Shown: positions 46,597 to 58,358, counted from the first letter of the stretch. The stretch is 64,000 bases of DNA from Iris pallida (GCA_029216955.1 JANAVB010002199.1:14253417-14317416), one strand, 5' to 3'. The notes: generated by a model not told the origin, from the letters alone. Made by a program: numbers and translations.

Positions 46597-49204
46597 TGTC
46601 ACGCCCCAGAACCAGAATACTGGAGAGCGGGGGCAGACATAGCCAGCTACGTATATGAAATGTAATCCATCTCGCTATACGGTCACGGATGTCTAGATAC
46701 ATGAGGGTTTATCTACAAGCCAACAGTCTCTTAAGGTCTTGAACAAGCCTAGTGTCTCAATCACAAGCAAGTAAGTAAAAGTCACAAGATGTATGATCAT
46801 TAAATATACAATAGTAAGGCGTCCGAAACATTACATATTCAGTTGATCATGAAGCTAGTCGTTACAAAATGTCAGGACTAGCAAGAGTTTAGTCATACAT
46901 GATCAACCCTAGGATCTGTTAATCATGTTACAGCCCGTAGGCAGGCAGTAAGTAAGTGCAATCGAGCTAAACAGGTGCTCGTCGCCTAAACGCCTCAAAA
47001 GAATACTTTTATAATAGAGTGGGAGAGCCAAAATAACCTACTCGTTGCCAGGATTCCTTCTAGTGTTCACCATCTGGCAGAAAGGTTGGGAGATCCTCGG
47101 TAGCTGCTCCGAAATCTGGCCATACAAAACCAGCTGGGTCAGACCCCAGAAAGAGCAAGTGCCACAAAGGAGGCTTCACTTAAGAACTAAAACCAACAAT
47201 CAGCACAAGATATAAATAAAAGTAAGAACTGGAAATAAAGAAAATATACCAGGATGATATACGACGAGATAACCATGGAACCATTCAGATAACCAGGTTA
47301 CAACCCGTAAACCAAACAAGGACCGGGGTTGTAACCCTTCGTCTGAACAGAACTTAGAATTCTCACCATTTATCGATAAGATAAATACAAGCATTCTGGT
47401 CATTCAATAATCTGGAACAGGATCAGGACAAGACTAGACTGGTTAGACTCCGTCCAATCACTTCACGGCCAAGCAAGAATTACGGCTTGATACTTTAACT
47501 AACTAGGGTTGTCACAAGCCTAATTACTAACAAGATGCAGTAAGATTATTCCACAGCCACAAGCCCTGCAGACCATCCAGGTTACCCGGGTTAAAAGATT
47601 AGAGTTGAATTCAGGTGGGTACATCGTCCAGGAAACGAATGTACCCTTAGGTAGCTTGAAGGGTGCAACACATGACAGTGTGCTGGAAATGTGCCCTACT
47701 CGACGGCAGGCTAAAGATCCCAAGGCGTGCCCAGGTAACGGGATTGCCTGTAGCTGAAAAATCTCGTCATGACTAATGTATTAATCTAGTTATTAGCCTT
47801 AGTCCATTTTAGTAGGTACTCCTGACTGTAGTACTCAGGAGTCCCTGTCCTAGACATGATGCAAGACAGGACTGGTTAATTTATACAAACACAATCGCTC
47901 ACGGTGTCCAGATTAATTATACAGGTCATGTCATGTCAGGTAGCCGTCGCAACAGCTATTCGAGATAATCATGTCAGGTTATCATGCCAAGTGTACTTGT
48001 CAGGAGTGCGCCACGACGGGCTACTATCAGGTCATATTAGGTTATTATGTCAGGAGTGCACCACTACGGGTCACTATCACGTCATGCTCAATTATCAATT
48101 CCAAACATATCAAGTAAATTCGTGATTATCAAGTTCAGGACAAAAGGCGTAAGGATATAAAATAGACGTTAAATATCTAATAAAATATTAATATACAGGG
48201 CTATAGAAGATCCAGGGTAAGTAGGGTCAGGTCCAGTTGCGCCTAAACATCAGGTTGCGTCTGAGTCAGACTGCGCTCAAGTCAGGCTACGCTCAAGTCA
48301 GCATATGCAAGACATACGCTTCCAAAAGGCAGCGTATGTACTCCATACGACTCCTCATCAAGGCAGCGTATGAGGTCCATACGACTCCTTGTCAAGGCAG
48401 CGTATGAGGTCCATACGACTCCTCATCAAGGCAACGTATGAGGTCCATACGACTCCTTGTCACCCAAGTCAGCGTATGTACTCCATACGACTCCTCATCA
48501 AGGCAGCATATGAGTCAGACTGCGCTGCGCTAAAGAGCGCGCGCAACTCAGTGGCGCAAGCTAAAAAGCTCGCGCACTGCTCACTGTCTTCTCCAAATCA
48601 GCAAGAACTCTATGGTTTGAACCCAAAGCTTCAAAAGTCCATAACTTGGTCAAAATAAGTCCAAATCCAACTTTTCCAAGGTCAAAATTGGGTAGAATAA
48701 AATTCTGTACAACATGGAACCATCAAAACTTGAAAACAAAGAAGTTTGATAGATCAAAATCACTAAAATCCAAAAATAATTAATTTCTAGATATACAAAA
48801 ATTAAAGCCTCAAAATGGAAAATGACAAGTTCTAATGTGTCTTAGAAACATGAGGAGAAGCTAATGGAACAATAAAAATGGGCTCTCTTATGGAAGCAAG
48901 TTGCACTTGCCTAGACCTCTCTCTCCCTCTCTCTGGTAGGTGAAGGGAGTAAATGGAAGAAGAAAAAAAGAGATTAATGAAGAGAGAGAAGAAGAATAGG
49001 TAATAAATATGAGTGGTGGTGGTAGGTAGGGGGTTCACCCCTTGGTTCATGATGAACCAAGAGCAATCCCAAAACCGAACCAAGCCAACCCAAACCAAGA
49101 ATAAACCAAGCACAGGAAGAAAATTAAGCAAGGAAATCATGCAATACAAGAATAAATACGTACACGTATTCCAGAAATACGTAATACGAACCACAGGCAT
49201 TACA
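46597..49204 (-). repeat. 5' LTR (right copy) of the Tekay-like element
   Basis: On the plus strand it begins TGTCACGCCCCAGAACC and ends ACCACAGGCATTACA. It is uninterrupted and 2608 bp long. On the minus strand it is followed by TGGTTTAAGTGG, which matches the initiator-Met primer site (TGGTATCAGAGC) at only 8 of 12 positions, so the primer site looks degenerate or different. Confidence 0.92.
48327..48510. repeat. ~34-bp tandem repeat in the right Tekay-like LTR
   Basis: Five to six units of AAGGCAGCGTATGAGGTCC plus ATACGACTCCTYRTC. Short palindromic GTATGNNNTCCATAC cores lie within each unit. Confidence 0.9.
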
Positions 49205-49574
49205 GGAATGAAGGCCAAAGCTGGTGCCAGAGGGTGAAGAAGAGCAGAGCCAGGAGGAGCTTCCCAGAGTCATGCCAGCTGCCATCTTCCTGACATTAAA
49301 CAAACAGTTAGATGAGTCAGCAGGCAGTTATATGACTCAGCAACTAATTGAGATTGTAATATGAATCAGCACATGTACATGTATCCTGACTATAAAAGGA
49401 GGAACTACTGTAATAACAAATAGACTGGAATTTTAGCCACTTATCTCTTGTTTCTTCTTCTTCTTCTTCCTTGAGTTCTTGAAATTCTGTTACGAGAGCT
49501 TTCTGCAGTGGAAGCCATGGCTTCCCATGATCGAACTCCTTCCAGTTCTAGTGTGAACGGGAGAGGAGTTAACA
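49205..49574 (+). repeat. 3' LTR of the Reina-like element, second fragment
   Basis: Starting with the GGAAT target duplication, it matches 20044-20409 of the 5' LTR with few differences (for example an extra TTC in the CTTCTT run near 49460). It ends GAGTTAACA at 49574, with TTAAT at 49575-49579. Confidence 0.93.
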
Positions 49575-49579
49575 TTAAT

Positions 49580-50311
49580 CTATTCCTCTCATAGTTGAAA
49601 AATTGAATGTACGAATAGACTGACCTCTATATAGATTGTTTCTTCCAGGTACTTATGTACTTTCCTTTGTGCCTAATATTGTTTTAAAAAATCGAACTGA
49701 TGATCGAACTGAAAATATTTGGTACAGATCTGATCGGATTCAACAAAGACAAAAAAAAAACATTCTACGTGGATCAACAAAAAATATAATTTGCTGCTAT
49801 ACATCTAACTCTAACTCCAGTAGCATATTCAGTTTTTATTTGTAGACACAGAATGGAGAGATGAAGATGATTATGTTCTTCCTGAAGATCAGAATTGAAT
49901 TGGTCTATATAAAAAATTAAAAATCCAAAGATAAAAGCCAATGCAATTCTTCCAATATACACAATCAAATATAAATTGGAAATGTGGAAAGAAACATTAA
50001 GCGATCAATATAAGAAAAAAACTGCCAATATATAGAAATAAAGATGAAAAATTGCCTAATAAATCAATAGATTGAAAATTGTAGAATAACCCTTTGTTCT
50101 TGTATTGTATTTTAGAAGAGTTTTGAAGATGATGAGTGTGGGTGAAGGGGATAAATGGAAGTCCTTCCATCTTCATTTGACAACTAGGTTAGAGATTAGG
50201 AAAGTTGAAAAACCTTTCAACTTCCACCCTTTTTATGATTTTTTTAACGTGAAACGGTCGGTTTAGGGCGGTTCACCGGTTAAATCTCGGTTTTGCCAAA
50301 AACCGTCAGTT
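49580..50311. other. unassigned sequence right of the retrotransposon stack
   Basis: AT-rich sequence with short frames (49636-49845 +, 49774-49968 -) that show no known motif. This is the pre-insertion target DNA of the Reina-like element together with 19.9-20.0 kb. Near 50260-50300 a GGTTTTGCCAAAAACCG palindrome precedes the duplicated block. Confidence 0.4.
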
Positions 50312-51257
50312 CTTAAAAAAAAACAACGGTTCAAGTTAGATCAGATCGACTGTTTGGTAATATTCGGGCAGACTCAGTCCAATCGTTTGTCTAGTCCAAT
50401 TTTGACAACATTGGTGCCTAATTGTCACCATTTTATGTAAGATTTCAAAGATCGAACTAATTTGTACAACTTCAATGCTAATTTGTCCTCTTTTTCTTGT
50501 GGCTGGTATTATTAGCACCACAAAAGTATTCTCCCGCAGACGGCATTAGCTAGGGGATGATATAATTAAGTTCAATTTTCTTTCGGAGTCGACGCATAAT
50601 TTTTTTTTTTTTTCCAACGCAACACATTTTATTACCATTCTCTTTCTTACTTTTTAAAACCCAAAATTCAAACAAACATTTTTCTCTCTTCTTTCTCTTC
50701 CAAGCGATAGAACTCTATTGACATAATAAAAATAAAACTCTATTGTCCCAAACACTGAAGTTTTGAAACTCCTTTAATGAAGTTTAAAATTTCAAAAATA
50801 GTACATAAATCATCATCTCTTCTTAGTTGTTCTCAGGTTAGAAATTTGGGTAGGATTCAGGAAAGAAGACAAAAGAAAGAAGCCAACAAAATAACTTGAA
50901 AAAAAAAAAAAACTAGAGGGATGAAGGCCGGCCCTAGCCATGGGCGGGATGGGCCTTACCTAACCCAATTGAAACTCGGGTTTTCCAATTCAACTTACCA
51001 ACCCAAGGGCCGAGAATGACGTGGACCAAATATGGCCCTCCAGCCCACGAACAAAAGTCTACAAAACAAAGGGGTCCATTTTGGGTCCTATATACGAATA
51101 TTTTTATTTCATACACTCGATTGTCACCTATTCTTAGTTTTAATTAGAAATCATTTGGTTGCATGTAAATATGGATATGGATTTTATGTTATTATAACGG
51201 GATTTACAGTTATTTTAGCTGCAACAAATATTTCAGAATTTGGTAAGATTTTTCTGC

Positions 51258-51765
51258 AAAATGCTATTCGTACCTCCAAAATGTCCCTCCACTACATCCC
51301 TACTTATGTGGCAGCTGACGTGTAATGTCAAATAATATTATGTGTTATCTGACATGACCGATGACATGACAAATTTTAACCCAAAAAGTTAATTACCCAA
51401 TTTTTTTTCATATTAATTTAATGTTAATACTAATTAATGTTTATATTAATGTTAATTTAATATTTATATTAATATTAATAATGTTAATATTAATATTAAT
51501 ATTAATATTAATTAATGTTAATGTTAGTATTAATATTAATTAATGTTAATATTAATATTAATTAATGTTAATGTTAATATTAATATTATTGTTAATGTTA
51601 ACGATAATATTAATTTTAATGTTAATGTTAACATTAATTTTAATATTTATTTTAATTTTAATTTTAAAATTTGTCACGTCAGCTGTCACATCAATATATT
51701 ACGTCAGCTGCTACGTAAGGAGGGACGGTTTGGAGGTACAATTTGAAAGTACAAATAGCATTTTT
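51258..51765. mobile_element. TIR element with AT-rich core, copy A
   Basis: The left end (AAAATGCTATTCGTACCTCC, then TGTCCCTCC and GGCAGCTGACGTG) is the imperfect reverse complement of the right end (CACGTCAGCTG, GGAGGGACGG, GGAGGTAC, AATAGCATTTT). The core (about 51408-51665) is a run of TTAATR hexamers. The long terminal repeats suggest a Mutator- or hAT-type MITE, but no convincing target duplication is visible. Confidence 0.7.
51408..51665. repeat. (TTAATR)n hexanucleotide-like array
   Basis: ATTAAT, GTTAAT and ATTAAC words follow each other almost without interruption. Copy B has a shorter array (about 58057-58258), so the length has changed since the duplication. Confidence 0.9.
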
Positions 51766-52155
51766 CCAAGTTTTATTGTAATAAGTGTTCTGTTTACAAG
51801 AAAACAAACGCAAGGACCAACACGCCATCAGTGACGGTCCCCAGGAGATCATCTCCAGCGAGTGTCGTGTCGGACACGAATTGAATGCGATATGTTAAAA
51901 TATAGTAGAACGCATCAAAATATGTCAGAAGTATCAATGGACGTACAAGAATGCTTTGATCACGCACATATGACAGGTTGTGGTCACTGGTCAGTGTGTC
52001 CGGAATAAATTTCCCATGAGCAAAGTGCAACCGGACAAATTAGATGATGCTCAAGTGTCACAAATTAGATTATGGTTGTATAGCCTAGCTTCTCTCTTCT
52101 ACCAAATCGTCGTTCTTGAAATGACTGATCGTCGAGCTCGAGTACTAGCAGATCC

Positions 52156-52280
52156 GTCCCGGTGGCCGTAGCCCGTTGGAAACGGTGGAGCATCCCGACA
52201 GAGTGGCACGGATTCGAGCCTCCTTGAAGACATACCTTCAAGCACCATTAAGAAGTGGACACCCTCAAAAAAAATAAAAA
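52156..52280 (+). mobile_element. tRNA-derived SINE with 15-bp target duplication
   Basis: The ~125-bp insert starts GTCCCGGTGGCCGTAGCCCG and ends in an A-rich tail (CTCAAAAAAAATAAAAA). An A-box-like TAGCCCGTTGG (from about 52169) and a B-box-like GGATTCGAGCC (about 52212) are spaced as in tRNA promoters. AGTACTAGCAGATCC flanks it on both sides (52141-52155 and 52281-52295). The insert is absent from duplication copy B. Confidence 0.9.
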
Positions 52281-52733
52281 AGTACTAGCAGATCCATTAA
52301 TTACTATATTGTATTATCATTCCCCGAGCATTTATTTTATCTGCATTGCATATATCCAGACCACTTAAGTTATTTTTATCTTTTTCTCAATTGTTGTCAT
52401 ATCTAACTTTCCACATATACGCTTATTTTTTGTCCTATCATTCGATGTATTACCACTCATCAATCTTAGCTTTCTCACTCCCTTCCATGGACGGAGCCAG
52501 AACTCGAGTTGGACATGGACCGAACATGAAAGTTATTGAACCATGTTAAAAAAAAAAATCAGTAACTACATAAGTTTTTATAGTAAAAAAAAATGTTTCG
52601 TCTCTGGTCAATAGTATGTATCATATGAAAGTAAAAGCTGAGTGCATGGCATTTAATTAATGATACTAGCAACTCTTCAATTATCTGTTGGTAGAAAAAA
52701 TACAAGTTAAATGTACAAAATTAAAAGAGTTTA

Positions 52734-53164
52734 GAGCATCTCCAACCATATTGTCTTGTTTTTTGTTGTGATTCCTATGTGGCATGAGGTACAAGATAAT
52801 GTCTTTCCTATGTGGCAAGATAATATTCACACACGACAGTGAGATAAAAAAGTGTTCTCCAATGCAAAAGTTCGAGAAGGCAATAAAGTTACTTTTTTTT
52901 TCCGACTTCCAAGACAATTTTTCCACTTCTTCCTTTTTTTTATAAATATTTTTATTCATAATCGATGATGTGGAAGTAAAGCATTGTGAAGTCTATTGTC
53001 TAGATCTAGACAACCAACTTCACATTGTCTTTGACATGTCATTGCCATATCAACTTCACAATTTATTTCACATTCGCATTGGAGAAGGAATTTTGAAATA
53101 AAATGTGGCAATTCCTATGTGGCAACCATTTTTTTTTCAAATTCAGAGTGGGTTGGAGATGCTC
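52734..53164. mobile_element. 431-bp MITE with GAGCATCTCCAACC ends, copy A
   Basis: Terminal inverted repeats GAGCATCTCCAACC and GGTTGGAGATGCTC are flanked by TTA (52731-52733 and 53165-53167), consistent with a PIF/Harbinger-type 3-bp duplication. Internal CCTATGTGGCA and TTGACATGTCA words suggest further foldback. The minus frame 52681-52959 has no known motif. The copy at 59118-59548 was duplicated with the surrounding block. Confidence 0.87.
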
Positions 53165-53293
53165 TTATAGTTTGTTTGTTTGTAGAAACTAATAACTCCT
53201 TTAACCGTTAATTATATAATACCTTATCCAGAGCAATGTGCATACCATCAATAACTAATCAATATTATTTTTTTTAGACTTTTTTTCAAAGTC

Positions 53294-53320
53294 GGGGGGG
53301 GGGGGGGGGGGGGGGGGGGG
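53294..53320. repeat. poly-G run (27 bp)
   Basis: An uninterrupted G run follows TTTTTTCAAAGTC and sits exactly where copies A and B stop matching. The exact length may be a sequencing estimate. Confidence 0.9.
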
Positions 53321-53385
53321 CAGGCATAGTTTCGTCCCTACTGTCCTAACTAACTGTAACTAACCGCGAACTGCCTTCTCACTAA

Positions 53386-53458
53386 GGCCTTGTTTGGTTC
53401 AGGGAATGGAAAGGAAATCAATTCCTTGATCCTTTGGAAAATTGCTATTCCTTTTCTA
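53386..53458. mobile_element. truncated Tourist-like MITE
   Basis: Starts TAA|GGCCTTGTTTGGTTC and matches the first ~73 bp of the complete MITE at 59850-60112. The rest, plus ~240 bp beyond it, is deleted in this duplication copy. Confidence 0.85.
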
Positions 53459-53639
53459 TGTCTTCACTCAAAACTTGGATGATTGGTGCCGTCTGACTCT
53501 TCTTGCACAGATGCTAGCCGCAGACTTTGATGCTTAAGAGAAGAAAAAAAATTCAGAGCATATCAGTTCTAAACGAGTCTCAAATAGTTGTAGATACTGC
53601 AGATAACATACCTCTAACTGAAGTGGGTGAAGCACAGTT

Positions 53640-54780
53640 TGCGGTATCGGCCAATACCGATCCGATACGGCCGATACCGATCCGATACGTGGAGACCGTC
53701 CGGGATCGTCGGGTGGATCGGTTGCTTCCCTGTTAGAACCTCCAACACCTTTCTCCGTTATCTTCATCATGTAGCCATACTCTGATGCCACCATAATCAT
53801 ACAAGTATTTAGTCAGAGTTCAGCAAACATATTTTCGGCAACTATAAATTTTCGTAGCTAAAATTTTCGGGCAACGATTTTGTTACTTTTAACAACGAAA
53901 AATTTTGTTACTAAAAATTCAAAATGTTGTAGCGATAAGTTAACCCTTCGCAATTCTAGCATAGTTTACAGTAACGGGCGATACCGCCGATACCAATCTG
54001 CTACAGTCTATACCGTTATGGTTTGGCATGTCTCAATCCAATACCGACTGATGCCGATACCTACATTGGTGGTCGCTTTCCAAGTCAATTTCGTAAAGAA
54101 AATTGGACAAAAAAGACTAATAAGCAAAGATGTAAAAGCATACTAAGATTGTAAAAGTATGTAAATGAAGAAAACTTATCTAGCGTAGCTAAACCAATCA
54201 TCAATGGCGACTATTATTTCATTCGCTTTCAAAATTAAGTAAGAAACAATACAAAATAATACTTAAAATTATAACTAAATGTGTAAAATGTTTTTTTCAA
54301 AATTACTAAAATTATTTGCTTTCTGATAAAAAAAATAATAATATGATACTCGATATAAAACCACCGATACTATAGATATTTATAGGAAGGATCCGATTCC
54401 GATATCGATACGATTTAGCATGTCCCGAACCGATACCGATACTCGTCGATACCGGCATTGGTGGTCTCTTTTCCAGTCAATTTTGTAAAAATTACGAAAA
54501 AAACTAATAAGCAAGCATGTAAAAGCATATAAATGAAAGAAAAAAAAACTTATATACCGCAGGTAAACAAATCATCAAGGGTGACTATTATTTCATCACT
54601 ACCAAAATTACTATGAAACAATACAAAAAATAGTTAAAATTATGCCTGAATGTCTCAAATATTTTCTCTAAATTTATTAATAATTATTTGTTTTTCGGTA
54701 CCAAAAAAAATCTGATACTCCAATCTGAAACTGCCGATACTGTCGAGGTTCCGATACGATACAGATACCGCGAACATTGA
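53640..54780. repeat. GATAC/CGATAC-rich degenerate repeats, copy A region
   Basis: Clusters of CCGATACCGATCCGATAC-like words (53640-53690, 53970-54070, 54345-54460, 54710-54775) alternate with a ~300-bp AT-rich segment that occurs twice (about 54080-54350 and 54470-54720). That segment occurs once in copy B (about 60640-60960). The clusters lie in what reads as the intron of the receptor kinase fragment. Confidence 0.75.
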
Positions 54781-55106
54781 ATTCTAGTTCTAGACAAGCT
54801 TAACTATGGCCCAGGATTGTCACTATGAACTGGCTTGGAGTGAGGATTGAATTTAGAGATTGAACTTGAAATGAATCAAAAAAATTTACTCACCAACCAG
54901 GAGCAATGTAGCCATAGGACCCGGCGACGGTGTTGGAAGACCTCCCAAAATCTCCATCCTCGACAAGCGTTGCAAGCCCGAAATCCGCGATGTAGGCTTC
55001 AAAATCTAGTCCGACGAGGATTTTGTTGGCCTCGGTGTCGCGATGGACGATCGGAGGGACGCAATCGTGGTGAAGATGGGCGAGCCCCTGCGCCGCGATC
55101 CCGTAC
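53749..55106 (-). pseudogene. fragment of an LRR receptor-like kinase (RGI/RCH1-type), two partial exons
   Basis: Minus-strand exon one (about 55106 to 54898) follows a pyrimidine-rich acceptor. It encodes GIAAQGLAHLHHDCVPPIVH, then RDTEANKILVGLDFEAYIAD, then FGLATLVEDGDFGRSSNTVA and SYGYIAP. This covers the catalytic loop (HRD) and the DFG site of a plant LRR-XI type kinase domain. Exon two (53781 to 53749) follows CATCAG and encodes YGYMMKITEK. With an intron in phase one (donor G|GT at 54897) the junction reads APEYGY, exactly as in intact RGI/RCH1 kinases. In those relatives the HRD block continues with Ile-Lys where this copy has Thr-Glu, so the catalytic lysine after HRD appears lost. 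The match ends after ITEK and there is no extracellular or membrane part. Such receptors sense peptide hormones at the plasma membrane. Confidence 0.85.
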
Positions 55107-55139
55107 CTCAAGAAAAAAAACCTCTGCTCATTTAATTTA

Positions 55140-56080
55140 GAATATCTTTCAATTTAGAATATCGAAATATTAAATGACAGATTTTTTCTAAATTAGGTTT
55201 CATATTTTTTAACTCGGTCATTTAATTTACAAAAAAATGATCGAGTTAAACGAGCTTAGGTTTCAAATGATCGTAATATTTTTAGAGAATACTTTTTAAA
55301 AGAAACTAAATTAGGCTTCAAATTTTAAATGACCGATTTTTTTAAGAAACTAAATTTTGTAGAGAATATTGAAAATTTAATAGATTTAAATTAGGTTTCA
55401 ATTTTTTTAGGGAATATAAAAAATTTAAATGACCAATTTTTTTTTTAAAAAATTAAACAAATTTGGCTTCAAAATTTAAATGACCTGACATATTTAAGTG
55501 AAACTATATATTTTTTAAAGAACATCGAAATAAACTCAAGAACAAAGCCTAATTTAGTTTATGTTAAAAAAATCAGTGATTTAAATTTTTTATATTCTCT
55601 AAAAAAAATTTGAAACCTAATTTAAATCTATTAAATTTTTGATATTCTCTACAAAATTTAGTCGGTTTTAAATACTTTCGGTCATTTAAATTTTGAAGCC
55701 TAATTTAGTTTCTTTTAAAAATTATTCTGTAAAAATTTCGTTCATTTGAAACCTAATTTACTTTCTTTTAAAAATATTCTCTAAAAATTGTGTTCATTTG
55801 AAACCTAAGTTAGTTTCTTTAAAAAAAATCGGTCATTTAAATTTTCGATATTATCTAAAATAGTTCGAGGCCTATTTTAAATCTTTTAAATTTTTGATGT
55901 TCTTTAAAAAATAAATTGTTTCATTTAAATTTGCCAGGCCATTTAAATTTTGAAGCCAAATTTGTCTATTTTTTAAAAAAAATTGGTCATTTAAATTTTT
56001 GATGTTCCCTAAAAAAACATTGAAACCTAATTTAGAAAAAAAATCGGTCATTTAATTTTTGGATTTCTCACGAGCGGAGG
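55140..56080. repeat. large AT-rich inverted repeat
   Basis: Positions 55261-55440 are close to the reverse complement of 55571-55750, with shared blocks such as GAAACCTAATTTAAATC, ATTCTCTACAAAATTTAG and GAAGCCTAATTTAGTTTC. More diverged repeats of the same blocks extend to about 55140 on the left and 56080 on the right. No coding frame is present. Confidence 0.88.
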
Positions 56081-56090
56081 GTTTTTTTTC

Positions 56091-56954
<864 letters not shown>

Positions 56955-57905
56955 CCTTAAAAAAAACAACGGTTCAAGTTAGATCAGACCGACTGTTTGG
57001 CAATATTCGGTCAGACTGAGTCCAATCGTTTGTCTAGTCCAATTTTGACAACATTGGTGCCTAATTGTCATCATTTTATGTAAGATTTCAAAGATCGAAC
57101 TAATTTGTACAACTTCAATGCTAATTTGTCCTCTTTTTCTTATGGCTGGTATTATTAGCACCACAAAAGTATTCTCCCGCAGACGGCATTAGCTAGGGGA
57201 CAATATATTTAAGTTCAATTTTTTTTCGGAGCCAACGCATAATTTTTTTTTTCCAGCACAACACATTTTATTACGATTTTCTTTCTTACTTTTCCAAACC
57301 CAAAATTCAAACAAACATTTTTCTCCCTTCTTTCTCTTCCAAGCGATAGAACTCTATTGACATAATAAAAATAAAACTCTATTGTCCCAAACATAAATAT
57401 TCTGAAGTTTTGAAACTCCTTTAATGAAGTTTAAAATTTCAAAAATAGTACATAAATCATCATCTCTTCGTAGTTGTTCTCAGGTTAGAAATTTGGGTAG
57501 GATTCAGGAAAGAAGACAAAAGAAAGAAGCCAACAAAATAACTTTACAAAAAAAAAAAACTAGTGTGATGAAGGCCGGCCCTAGCCATGGGCGGAATGGG
57601 CCATTCCTAACCCAATTGAAACTCGGGCTTTCCAATTCATCTTACCAACCCAAGGGCCGAGAATGACGTGGACCAAACATGGCCCTCCAGCCCACGAACA
57701 AAAGTCTACAAAACGAAAGGGGTCCATTTTGGGTCCTATATATGAATATTTTTATTTCATACACTCGGTTGTCACCTATTCTTACTTTTAATTAGAAATC
57801 ATTTGGTTGCATGTAAATATGGATATGGATTTTATGTTATTATAACGGGATTTACAGTTATTTTAGCTGCAACAAATATTTCAGAATTTGGTAAGATTTT
57901 TCTGC

Positions 57906-58358
57906 AAAATTCTATTCGTACCTCCAAAATGTCCCTCTACTACATCCCTCCTTATGTGGCAGCTGACGTGGCATGTTAAATAATATTATGTGTTATCTGA
58001 CATGACCGATGACATGACAAATTTTAACCCAAAAAGTTAATTATCCAATTTTTTTCATATTAATTTAATGTTAATACTAATTAGTGTTAATATTAATGTT
58101 AATTTAATGTTTATATTAATATTAATGTTAATATTAATATTAATATTAATATTAATATTGATTAATGTTAATATTAATATCATTGTTAATGTTAACGATA
58201 ATATTAATTTTAATGTTAATGTTAACATTAATTTTAATGTTTATTTTAATTTTAATTTTCAAATTTATCACGTCAGTTGTCACATCAATATATCACGTCA
58301 GTCGCCACGTAAGGAGGGACGGTTTGGAGGTACAATTTGAAAGTACGAATAGCATTTT
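57906..58358. mobile_element. TIR element with AT-rich core, copy B
   Basis: Counterpart of 51258-51765 with a shorter (TTAATR)n core. Its ends read AAATTCTATTCGTACCTCC and GGAGGTACAATTTGAAAG to AATAGCATTTT. Confidence 0.7.

Larger units (their letters stand above)
33007..49204 (-). mobile_element. Tekay/Del-like Ty3/gypsy chromovirus on the minus strand
   Basis: It inserted into the 3' LTR of the Reina-like element with the 5-bp duplication GGAAT (33002-33006 and 49205-49209). The right LTR is 46597-49204 (2608 bp). The left LTR spans 33007-41598 but holds two solo LTRs; without them it is 2612 bp. The single Gag-Pol frame runs on the minus strand from about 46.3 kb to 41.76 kb, in the order gag with two zinc knuckles, protease, reverse transcriptase, RNase H, integrase, chromodomain. 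Large LTRs, the CGAGGACGRA block before the polypurine tract and the chromodomain fit the Tekay/Del lineage. Three in-frame stops disable it, with no frameshift seen, suggesting a fairly young copy. Confidence 0.93.
20010..49574 (+). mobile_element. Reina-like Ty3/gypsy chromovirus, split by two other retrotransposons
   Basis: The 5' LTR (20010-20409) and the 3' LTR (32969-33006 joined to 49205-49574) share termini TGATAAGCACC and GAGTTAA(T/C)A. The flanking 5-bp duplication is TTAAT (20005-20009 and 49575-49579). Removing the pol-less element (21205-28936) and the Tekay-like element (33007-49204), each with one copy of its target duplication, leaves about 5.6 kb. Gene order on the plus strand is gag, protease, reverse transcriptase, RNase H, integrase, chromodomain-like end. 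That order and the ~400-bp LTRs fit chromoviruses of the Reina type. The coding region is interrupted by several stops and two frameshifts, so the copy is dead. Confidence 0.93.
50312..53690 (+). repeat. segmental duplication, copy A
   Basis: Starting at AAAACAACGGTTCAAGTTAG it matches 56955 onward with a few percent difference to about 53293. It resumes at 53386-53458 (MITE start) and from TCTTCACTCAAAACTTGG (about 53462) into GATAC repeats at 53690. Compared with copy B it has an extra SINE-bearing segment (about 52086-52295), a 27-bp G run at 53294-53320, and a deletion inside the Tourist MITE. No gene is recognised in either copy. Confidence 0.9.
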
